From Belnapia sp. (GTDB taxonomy: Bacteria; Pseudomonadota; Alphaproteobacteria; Acetobacterales; Acetobacteraceae): 5,537 nt of DNA. Under the pieces are notes generated by a model that was given only the letters and a program-made list of their open reading frames with translations, was not told the origin of the DNA and ran no database searches. The stretch spans positions 1 to 5,537 of the forward strand of contig JAQGIA010000169.1 of NCBI GenBank assembly GCA_028291445.1, written 5' to 3'. Shown here piece by piece: positions 1-4,730 of the stretch. Made by a program: the position numbers and the translations under genes. How positions within the stretch are numbered: position 1 is the stretch's first letter; each line of letters begins with the position of its first letter.

Positions 1-529
1 CCTTGGCGGAGCGGTTCCAGGCCAGCACCTTCATGCCCACGCCGGCGCAGAGCCGCGCCATCTCCGCCCCGATCCCGCCGACGCCGACCAGCCCCACGGT
101 CCGCCCGGTGAGCTGCATGCCGACCACCCGCGGCCATTCGCCGCGACGGATCGCGCCATCCATCAACGCAGTCTTCCGCGCCGCATCCCACAGCAGCGCG
201 AAGGCCATCTCGGCCACCGCGGTATCGCCATAGCCCTTGATGATATGGACGGTGACGCCGAGCGCCTCCAGCTCCTCCGGGTTCATGTAGCTGCGGGCGC
301 CGGTGCCGAGGAAGACGATGTGCTTGAGATCTTTGCACTGCTTCACGATCTCGGTCGGGAATTGGGTATGGTCGTCGATCGCGATCTCATACCCCGCCAG
401 CAGCTTCGGCAGGTCCTCCGGGCTGATATCGGGGTTGCGGTGGATCACCACCTCCGGGTCGCCCGGCCGCCCCAGCCGTTCGGTGACCTCGGCGAGCGAG
501 GCATTGGCATCGACGAACAAGGCGCGCAC
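1..529 (-). CDS. D-isomer-specific 2-hydroxyacid dehydrogenase, N-terminal part (runs off left edge)
   Basis: About 176 residues are visible and the C-terminal part lies beyond base 1. The family reduces 2-keto acids or oxidises D-2-hydroxy acids with NAD(P). Seen: an N-terminal substrate-domain half, the family-style stretch GYGDTAVAEMAFAL (residues 99-112), LTGRTVGLVGVGGIG with the Rossmann GxGxxG at about 149-154, and the second beta strand ending in WNRS (171-174). An Asn-Arg there instead of an acidic residue hints at NADP(H) preference; this is inference only. The catalytic Arg, Glu and His lie outside the window, so activity and substrate cannot be judged. The GTG start at 529 is chosen because GGGGGAG lies six bases upstream and the protein then begins RALFVDAN, a normal first beta strand. 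The gene appears to have its own promoter. It could be a glyoxylate/hydroxypyruvate reductase or phosphoglycerate dehydrogenase-like enzyme. Confidence 0.88.
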   Translation of the reverse strand, partial: MRALFVDANASLAEVTERLGRPGDPEVVIHRNPDISPEDLPKLLAGYEIAIDDHTQFPTEIVKQCKDLKHIVFLGTGARSYMNPEELEALGVTVHIIKGYGDTAVAEMAFALLWDAARKTALMDGAIRRGEWPRVVGMQLTGRTVGLVGVGGIGAEMARLCAGVGMKVLAWNRSAK

Positions 530-558
530 GGCACTCTCCCCCAGGGTCTGCGGAGGGT

Positions 559-587
559 ATCGTAACGCGCGCCGGCGCAGGCTCCAA
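559..587 (-). promoter_or_regulatory. Candidate sigma70-type promoter for the dehydrogenase gene
   Basis: On the minus strand TTGGAG (582-587) and TACGAT (559-564) are separated by exactly 17 bases. They match the -35 and -10 consensus at 3/6 and 4/6 positions. Transcription would start near 552, about 20 bases before the GTG start and just ahead of the GGGGGAG ribosome site at 536-542. The spacing is good but the hexamers are weak, so this is a candidate only. Confidence 0.3.
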
Positions 588-637
588 CGGGCCGCACGGC
601 CGTAGGCGGTTCCCACAGGCGTCCCCAGGCACGATAC

Positions 638-659
638 GGCCCCAAGCAGCCCTGGGGCC
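638..659 (-). terminator. GC-rich hairpin downstream of the EF-hand gene, possible terminator
   Basis: GGCCCCA (638-644) pairs perfectly with TGGGGCC (653-659) across an 8-base loop. It lies about 40 bases past the stop of the EF-hand gene and upstream of the dehydrogenase promoter candidate. No U-tract follows on the minus strand, so it would be an atypical intrinsic terminator or merely a stable structure. Confidence 0.3.
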
Positions 660-699
660 AAGGTCGGCTTTTCCGCCCTGGTCCCGGTCGGCGCCGCAC

Positions 700-1218
700 T
701 CAGGCCGCGGCCTGCGTACCGCCATAGGCCTGGAGCATCCGCGCCACCACCGCCTGCAGCCCGCCCGCCTGGGATTGGCCCTGGCTCTGCTGGCTACTGG
801 ATCTTTCCTGCACCGCCAGCAGCGCCTGCAGCCCATCCGCCGACATGATCCCCTGGCCGCCGCCATGCCGGCGCCGCCCCTTCTCCAGCTCGGCACTGGT
901 CAACTTGCCGTCGCCATCGGCATCGAGCGCCTTGAAGGCCGAGGCCACGGCATCGCTTGCCGAGGTCCCGGTCGTCGCCGCGGTACCGCTTGCCGGGGAG
1001 GCGGCCGAATCTGCCGGGCTACCGGCGGGGGCACTCCCTTGGCTCCCCCCAAGGCTCCCCCCCTGGCTCACCCCCGCGGGCGGCCGCCGGATCGCCTTGA
1101 ATTCGTCGAGCGACAGCCCGCCGTCGCCATCCTTGTCGGCGCGGGTGAACATCCGCTCCCGCATTTGCTGGATCATGGCAGCGCCGCTGGCGCCGCCGCC
1201 GAGTCCCGAGACCTGCAT
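700..1218 (-). CDS. Small EF-hand (calmodulin-like) calcium-binding protein
   Basis: A 172-residue protein with two canonical 12-residue EF-hand loops. Loop 1 is DKDGDGGLSLDE (28-39), followed by F40. Loop 2 is DADGDGKLTSAE (99-110), preceded by the helix AFKAL. Both have Asp at positions 1, 3 and 5, Gly at 6, a hydrophobic residue at 8 and Glu at 12, so both should bind Ca2+. Between the hands lies a roughly 50-residue low-complexity Gly/Ser/Ala/Pro/Thr linker, part of it built from a 12-bp DNA repeat. The C-terminus is rich in Gln, Ser and Gly. No signal peptide or membrane segment is visible, so a cytoplasmic location is likely unless it is exported by another route. The ATG at 1218 is preceded by AAGGAAG with unusually short spacing; the next Met (residue 15) has no ribosome site. 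The gene lies 87 bases after rlmM on the same strand and might be co-transcribed with it. The specific role is unknown. Confidence 0.85.
   Translation of the reverse strand: MQVSGLGGGASGAAMIQQMRERMFTRADKDGDGGLSLDEFKAIRRPPAGVSQGGSLGGSQGSAPAGSPADSAASPASGTAATTGTSASDAVASAFKALDADGDGKLTSAELEKGRRRHGGGQGIMSADGLQALLAVQERSSSQQSQGQSQAGGLQAVVARMLQAYGGTQAAA
1041..1076 (-). repeat. Three tandem copies of a 12-bp unit inside the EF-hand gene
   Basis: On the plus strand the units are GGCTCCCCCCAA (1041-1052), GGCTCCCCCCCT (1053-1064) and GGCTCACCCCCG (1065-1076). A more degenerate partial copy lies at about 1029-1040. The period is four codons, and the encoded peptide repeats are GVSQ, GGSL and GGSQ (residues 49-60) followed by GSAP. 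The repeat lies wholly in the linker between the two calcium-binding hands, so gain or loss of a unit keeps the frame. Confidence 0.8.
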
Positions 1219-1259
1219 CTTCCTTGGCCCTGCGATTCCGCCGGCGGGATGCCAGGCGG

Positions 1260-1274
1260 GGCGCCACCGGCGCC
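1260..1274 (-). terminator. GC hairpin between rlmM and the EF-hand gene
   Basis: GGCGCC (1260-1265) and GGCGCC (1269-1274) can form a six-base-pair stem with a three-base loop. It lies about 30 bases after the rlmM stop and before the EF-hand start. There is no T-run after it on the minus strand, so it may only attenuate transcription or be neutral GC-rich sequence. Confidence 0.2.
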
Positions 1275-1305
1275 GGACCTGCCAAAGCAGCCGCCGTGCC
1301 AGGAC

Positions 1306-2214
1306 CTAGCCCAGCCGGACGAACATCAGCTCATGCTTGTTATGCGCCCCGTGGAAGACCATCGCGCCGGGAATGGCGGCGAATTCCGCCGCCGCCGCAT
1401 GGTCGGTCTCGCCCTGGAACTTGATGGTGCAGCAGAAATTCCGTGCCCGCCCCACCTCCAGCCAGCGCCGCACCAGCGCCAGCAGCCGGGCCGGGTAGCA
1501 GATCACGTCGCTGAACAGCCAATCGACCGGCGGCAGCTGCCGCGGGTCCAGCCCGAAGGCGCTTTCCAGCCGCATGGAAACCCCCGGCATGGCCGCGACG
1601 CCAGCATCCAGCGGCGCCTTGTCCACCGCCACCACCGTGGCGCCGAGCTGCGCCAGCGCCCAGGTCCAGCCGCCCGGCGCGGCACCCAGGTCGAGGCAGC
1701 TCTCCCCCGGCCCCGGCCAGCGCCCGGCCCGGGTCAGCGCCTCCCACAGCTTCAGATAGGCCCGGCTCGGCGGCCCCTCCCGATCCTCGACGAATTGCAC
1801 CGTGCCGTTGACGAAGGGGCTGGTCTTGGTCGGGCTCAGCAGCAGCCGGTCGGTCGCCAGCAGGGTCCAGGCGCCGAGATGCCCGGTCGGCGCCGCTTCG
1901 GGAAACAGCAGCGGCCGCGCCTTGACCGGCGGCAGCCGCGCCTCGATCAGCGCCGCCCGCCGGTGCTGGCCATGCGCGTACAGCGCCCAGTTCCGCTGCA
2001 CCGCCCGCAAGGCATCGGCCGCCGCCTTCACCGAGGGCGCCGGCACCGCCTGCGGTTCGGTCCAGACCTCCAGTGCCCAGGCGCTCGGCCCCGGCGGTTC
2101 CGGCGACAGCGCCAGACGCCCGTGCCAGGCGTCGATGCTTCGCCCGCCGAGCCGCAATTCCTCGGCCAGCTCCGCCTCGAAGCCTTCGGCCGCCAGGTAG
2201 GCGGCGCCGATCAT
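1306..2214 (-). CDS. rlmM: RlmM-like 23S rRNA (cytidine-2'-O)-methyltransferase (FtsJ/RrmJ fold, COG2933 type)
   Basis: A 302-residue SAM-dependent methyltransferase. In E. coli the family member RlmM 2'-O-methylates C2498 of 23S rRNA. Seen: the SAM-binding motif DLGAAPGGW (175-183) followed by the acidic VDKAP (197-201), and the K-D-K-E tetrad of FtsJ-type 2'-O-methyltransferases as K155 (SRAYLKLWEA), D236 (FSDVICYP), K265 (CCTIKFQG) and E295 (HELMFVRL). The first 110 or so residues correspond to the family's N-terminal substrate-binding region but are shorter than in the roughly 366-residue E. coli protein. The ATG at 2214 is chosen because it overlaps the DUF423 stop as ATGA and starts a normal beta strand (MIGAAYLAAEGFEAEL). 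The frame stays open to 2679, but that extension reads through DUF423 and an intergenic repeat and is not credible. No strong ribosome site is visible, which fits translational coupling. The DUF423 neighbour, as in E. coli ygdD-rlmM, supports the assignment. The exact target base is inferred. Confidence 0.86.
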   Translation of the reverse strand: MIGAAYLAAEGFEAELAEELRLGGRSIDAWHGRLALSPEPPGPSAWALEVWTEPQAVPAPSVKAAADALRAVQRNWALYAHGQHRRAALIEARLPPVKARPLLFPEAAPTGHLGAWTLLATDRLLLSPTKTSPFVNGTVQFVEDREGPPSRAYLKLWEALTRAGRWPGPGESCLDLGAAPGGWTWALAQLGATVVAVDKAPLDAGVAAMPGVSMRLESAFGLDPRQLPPVDWLFSDVICYPARLLALVRRWLEVGRARNFCCTIKFQGETDHAAAAEFAAIPGAMVFHGAHNKHELMFVRLG

Positions 2215-2591
2215 GTGTTGCCCCGGCCGGGCCACGCCGCCGCGACGAACAGCAGCGCCCAGCCCGCCATCAGCAGCATCCCGCCCGAGGGCGCCACCGC
2301 GCCGAGCGAAATTCCGCCGATCGCCGCCGCATAGACCCCGCCACAGAACAGCAGCAGCCCGAGCGCGAAGGCCCCGCCGGCCAGATGCACCAGCACGCCG
2401 CTGCGCCGCTCCGCCCAAAGCCCCACCGCCAGCAGGGCGAGCGCGTGCCAACCCTGCTGCTGGATACCATTGGCCAGCGCCGTCAGCCGGGCCGGATCCA
2501 GCCGGCCCGGTGCCCCATGCGCCGCCCAGGCGGCAAGCCCCACCGCCGCCAGCCCCGCCAAGGCGCCCAGCGCCAGCCATATCCTGTGCAT
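2211..2591 (-). CDS. DUF423 (YgdD family) small integral membrane protein
   Basis: A 126-residue, very hydrophobic protein with four predicted membrane spans at roughly 3-23, 47-60, 66-90 and 103-120. Family-like landmarks are AAHGA (23-27), the GIQQQGWHALALLAVG block (42-57), LFCGGVYA (81-88) and APSGG (100-104) followed by a final span. Its length is close to E. coli YgdD (about 131 residues). The biochemical function of DUF423 proteins is not established. The ATG at 2591 is the first start after an in-frame TAA (2601-2603). No clear Shine-Dalgarno sequence precedes it. The stop TGA shares bases with the ATG of rlmM (ATGA), so the two are almost certainly co-transcribed and translationally coupled. 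The upstream side is occupied by a palindromic repeat, and any promoter must lie in or beyond it. Confidence 0.88.
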   Translation of the reverse strand: MHRIWLALGALAGLAAVGLAAWAAHGAPGRLDPARLTALANGIQQQGWHALALLAVGLWAERRSGVLVHLAGGAFALGLLLFCGGVYAAAIGGISLGAVAPSGGMLLMAGWALLFVAAAWPGRGNT

Positions 2592-2602
2592 CGGGGCGGC
2601 TT

Positions 2603-2676
2603 AAAGCATTTTCAAGCCAAGCGGAATCGCCTGGCGACTCGGAAAATGCGTCAAAACTAAAAAGCTGGAATGCTTT
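2603..2676. repeat. Palindromic dispersed-repeat element (REP-like) between nfi and DUF423
   Basis: A roughly 74-bp AT-richer island in a GC-rich region. Terminal inverted repeats are AAAGCATT (2603-2610) and AATGCTTT (2669-2676). Nested inside are GCATTTTC (2606-2613) and GAAAATGC (2642-2649), and at the centre TCGCC-T-GGCGA (2627-2637). The pattern GCATTTTC...GAAAATGCGTCAAAAC resembles repeats that I recall being scattered between genes in Rhizobiales and other alphaproteobacterial chromosomes, but I could not count copies here. It contains no gene. On the minus strand it includes TTGACG (2649-2654), which could act as a -35 box for DUF423-rlmM, although I see no convincing -10. Confidence 0.7.
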
Positions 2677-2690
2677 CATCGCCTCTGGCG

Positions 2691-2703
2691 GCGGTGAAAC
2701 CGC
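2691..2703 (-). terminator. Short hairpin immediately after nfi
   Basis: GCGGT (2691-2695) pairs with ACCGC (2699-2703) around a three-base loop, just past the nfi stop codon. A second small stem, CGCC-TCT-GGCG (2680-2690), adjoins it. There is no T-run, so termination here is uncertain and may instead involve the neighbouring palindromic repeat. Confidence 0.2.
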
Positions 2704-2704
2704 G

Positions 2705-3433
2705 CTAGCCGGCCGGTGGCGGAATGGTCACTCCATGCTCCTGCGCATGCTGCCGCCGGGCCGCATTCGCGGCCAGATGCGCCTGCCGCGTCGGCTCCGG
2801 CAGCCGGTAGCCGGTGCCGCAACGCCGCACCCACTCCACCGCCGCCTCGGCCGAAATCCGGTGGCCGAGCGAGACATAAAGCGGATTGGCCCGCCGCCGG
2901 GTCCGCAACAGGCTGCCGAGTTGGCGTCCCTGCCAGACCAGCGGCTGCTCCGCCCCGGGTTCGTCGCCCAACGGCGCCGCCGCCCGGCCGACCAGCGGCG
3001 ATTTCGCCACGCCGATGCTCGGCACATCCAGCGCCACGCCCAGATGCGCGGCGATGCCGAGCCCGCGTGGATGCGCGATCCCGTGCCCATCGACCAGTAC
3101 CAGGTCGGGCAGCTCGGACAGCTTCGCCCAGGCCTCCAGCAGCGCCGGCACCTCGCGGAAGCCGAGGAAGCCCGGCACGTAGGGTATCCGCGCCCGCTGC
3201 ACGGCGGTGGCGGTCGCCACCACCTCCAGCCCCGGCCAGGCCAGCACCACCACGGCGGCGAAGATCAGGTTTTCCGGGTCGAACCGGGTATTGCTGATAT
3301 CGACCCCGCCGATCAGCCGCACCGGTCCGATGCGGTCGGCCGCCTCCACCCGTGCCGCCAACGCCACCTGCGCCACCCGGGCGGCGGCCAGGTTGGGCGG
3401 GTCGAGCCACTCGGGAGGGATGGTTTCGGGCAT
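2705..3433 (-). CDS. nfi: Endonuclease V (deoxyinosine 3'-endonuclease)
   Basis: A 242-residue cytoplasmic DNA-repair nuclease. The family cuts the second phosphodiester bond 3' of deoxyinosine, starting repair of deaminated adenine, with Mg2+. Seen: the catalytic acidic residues D45 (IGGVD), E94 (GFLGFRE) and D115 (LVLVDGHG); the wedge motif PYVPGF (84-89); DGHGIAHPRGLG (115-126); VPSIGVAKSPLVG (137-149); NPLYVSLGHRIS (183-194, with the conserved His at 191); and GYRLPEPTRQAH (208-219). These match the E. coli Nfi blocks closely and in order. The length is slightly above the usual 220-230 because of a short N-terminal extension and a C-terminal tail. The ATG at 3433 has AGGA five bases upstream. 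The gene stands alone between two repeat-bearing gaps with no operon partner, and all catalytic residues look intact. Confidence 0.96.
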   Translation of the reverse strand: MPETIPPEWLDPPNLAAARVAQVALAARVEAADRIGPVRLIGGVDISNTRFDPENLIFAAVVVLAWPGLEVVATATAVQRARIPYVPGFLGFREVPALLEAWAKLSELPDLVLVDGHGIAHPRGLGIAAHLGVALDVPSIGVAKSPLVGRAAAPLGDEPGAEQPLVWQGRQLGSLLRTRRRANPLYVSLGHRISAEAAVEWVRRCGTGYRLPEPTRQAHLAANAARRQHAQEHGVTIPPPAG

Positions 3434-3468
3434 GGGGTTCCTGGCAGGGGGTTGGGGCGCAAGGATGC

Positions 3469-3533
3469 AGGGGCGTGCCCCTTCAAACTACCCCACCAAG
3501 GGTCGGAGGAGCCTTGGAACCCAGAAGTTTGAA
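3469..3533. repeat. Nested inverted-repeat element between the metal-binding protein gene and nfi
   Basis: Three stems lie close together. AGGGGC-GT-GCCCCT spans 3469-3482. TTCAAACT (3482-3489) pairs with AGTTTGAA (3526-3533). Inside that, CCAAGG (3496-3501) pairs with CCTTGG (3512-3517). The arrangement resembles short interspersed repeats with GGGGC...GCCCC followed by CAAACT...CCAAGGG that I recall as common between genes in Acetobacteraceae-type genomes; copy number cannot be checked here. It lies in the 187-base gap upstream of nfi and downstream of the metal-binding gene, so it might also act as a transcriptional boundary. No gene is seen in the gap. Confidence 0.55.
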
Positions 3534-3585
3534 CTACCGGGGGCCGGGGCATCGGACAGCCTGCGTCCAACGTCCCTCCCGACGA

Positions 3586-3597
3586 CGCCGCGCGGCG
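3586..3597 (-). terminator. GC palindrome downstream of the metal-binding protein gene
   Basis: CGCCGCGCGGCG is a perfect 12-bp palindrome about 25 bases past the TAA of the upstream gene on the minus strand. No T-run follows. In DNA this rich in G+C such palindromes can arise by chance, so a terminator role is only a possibility. Confidence 0.15.
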
Positions 3598-3620
3598 GCT
3601 TCCGGCACCCCGCCAATCGC

Positions 3621-4526
3621 TTACCCCAGCATCGCCGGAATCAGCAGCCCGAGGTTGTGCCGCACCATCGCCTCGTAGCTCGGCGCCGGCCCATCCGGGG
3701 GCGACAGCGTATCGGCATAAAGCCGCCCGCGCACCGCCACGCCGGCATCGCGCGCCAGCCGCTCCATCACCGCCTGGCTGCCGATCCCTTCGATGAACAC
3801 CGCCGAGACCCGCTCCGCCCGGATCTGCCGGATCAACGCCGCCACCTGCGCGGCCGAGGGCTGCGCATTGGGCGCGATGCCCTGCGGCGCCAGCACCCGC
3901 ACCCCATAGGCCGCCGCGAAATAGCCGAAGGCGTCATGGCTGGTGACGATCACCCGCCGTGCCTCGGGCACCGTGCCGATCCGCGCGCGCACCCAGGCAT
4001 CCAGCGCCGCCAGCCGCGCATCGTAAGCCGCCGCCTGGACCGCTCCCTCCGGCAGCAGGCCACGCAGCCCCGCGGCGATGGCCGCCGCATAGGACCGCGC
4101 CAGCCGCACATCCTGCCAGGCATGCGGGTCCGGCGCATCCGGCCCATGACCGGGTGCTCCCCGGCGCGGGGCGATGCCCGCGCCGGCCGTCACCAGCGGG
4201 CCGCGATAACCGGTGCTGCGCAGCAGCCGGTCCAGCCAGGGCTCGAAGCCCAGCCCGTTGCGCACCACCAGCGCCGCCCCCTGGATGGCGCCGGCCTCCG
4301 AGGGTCGCGGCTGGAACAGATGCGCATCGGTCTCCGGCCCCGCCAGCACCCGCAACGCCACCGCATCCCCGGCCAATTGCCGGACCATGTCGCCGAGGAT
4401 GGAGAAGGAGGCGACGACGACGGGCCGCTCCCCCGCCTGGGCCATGGCAGGGGCCGGCCGGGCAATTCCGAAGGGCGCGGCGACGGCGGCCAGCAGGGCG
4501 GCGCGGCGGGAGTGAGAAGGCTGCAT
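3621..4526 (-). CDS. ZnuA/TroA-like metal (probably zinc) ABC transporter substrate-binding protein
   Basis: A 301-residue exported metal-binding protein of the cluster A-I family, which delivers Zn2+ or Mn2+ to an ABC importer. Seen: an N-terminal signal with a twin arginine (SRRAALLAAVAA, 6-17) and a likely cleavage after AMA (about residue 29). The putative metal ligands are H69 (DAHLFQPRP), H135 (DPHAW), H197 (TSHDAFGYF) and D272 (YADTLS). His rather than Glu at the third position fits zinc-type members. The His-rich loop is very short (GHGPDAPDPH, 126-135). Other family blocks are NGLGFEPWLD (90-99) and VFIEGIGS (243-250). ATG 4526 is the only plausible start: an in-frame TGA lies upstream and no GTG/TTG alternative precedes the signal. 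No Shine-Dalgarno sequence is visible because a Zur-like palindrome ends two bases before the ATG. No permease, ATPase or Zur gene is adjacent, so it is an orphan within this window. Confidence 0.9.
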   Translation of the reverse strand: MQPSHSRRAALLAAVAAPFGIARPAPAMAQAGERPVVVASFSILGDMVRQLAGDAVALRVLAGPETDAHLFQPRPSEAGAIQGAALVVRNGLGFEPWLDRLLRSTGYRGPLVTAGAGIAPRRGAPGHGPDAPDPHAWQDVRLARSYAAAIAAGLRGLLPEGAVQAAAYDARLAALDAWVRARIGTVPEARRVIVTSHDAFGYFAAAYGVRVLAPQGIAPNAQPSAAQVAALIRQIRAERVSAVFIEGIGSQAVMERLARDAGVAVRGRLYADTLSPPDGPAPSYEAMVRHNLGLLIPAMLG

Positions 4527-4528
4527 GG

Positions 4529-4545
4529 ACGTTATAATATAACGT
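4529..4545 (-). promoter_or_regulatory. Zur-type operator (perfect 17-bp palindrome) abutting the start of the ZnuA-like gene
   Basis: ACGTTATA-A-TATAACGT is a perfect 8+1+8 palindrome and an AT-rich island in GC-rich DNA. The core GTTATAATATAAC matches the proteobacterial Zur (zinc-responsive Fur family) operator as I remember it. It ends two bases before the ATG of a zinc-type binding protein. A -10-like TATTAT inside it (4533-4538, read on the minus strand) would put transcription start at about the A of the ATG. Zur bound with zinc would then block RNA polymerase directly. The box is also about 185 bases upstream of the divergent plus-strand gene. Confidence 0.8.
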
Positions 4546-4614
4546 TTGCGCCCGCTTCACCAGCCGCCAGCGTCACCGAACTGCCGCGGATCGCACCGAA
4601 CCGCATCTCACGCG

Positions 4615-4643
4615 TTGGCGAAGTGCGGCGAAGGGTCGATATT
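4615..4643 (+). promoter_or_regulatory. Weak promoter candidate for the divergent pseudoprotease gene
   Basis: TTGGCG (4615-4620) and GATATT (4638-4643) are 17 bases apart, each matching four of six consensus positions. An inverted repeat overlaps it: CGGCGAAG (4626-4633) and CTTCGCCG (4659-4666). A further GGCGAAG copy lies at 4617-4623. The repeat could be an operator or chance, and the predicted leader would be about 80 bases. Confidence 0.25.
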
Positions 4644-4730
4644 GCAGGCGGGCCGACGCTTCGCCGGCACTCCGGCAACCACTCGACCATTCTTCAATGT
4701 GACCCCTCGGCGAAAACGGAAGGCTCGTGC

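Noticed and set aside
590..601. GGCCGCACGGCC palindrome upstream of the dehydrogenase
   Set aside because: It is a short GC-only inverted repeat expected by chance at this base composition; nothing around it supports an operator.
775..2334. 519-residue open frame on the plus strand
   Set aside because: It is antisense to the EF-hand and rlmM genes, is dominated by Arg, Pro, Gly and Ala, matches no family I recognise, and is expected as a stop-free shadow in DNA this GC-rich.
2213..3532. 439-residue open frame on the plus strand
   Set aside because: It covers DUF423, the palindromic repeat and nfi in antisense, has Pro/Arg/Ala-rich composition and no domain; the minus-strand genes explain the sequence.
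3934..4560. 208-residue minus-strand frame overlapping the ZnuA-like gene
   Set aside because: It is an out-of-frame shadow. The in-frame product has a signal peptide and all four metal ligands, and the alternative start would lie upstream of the Zur-like box.
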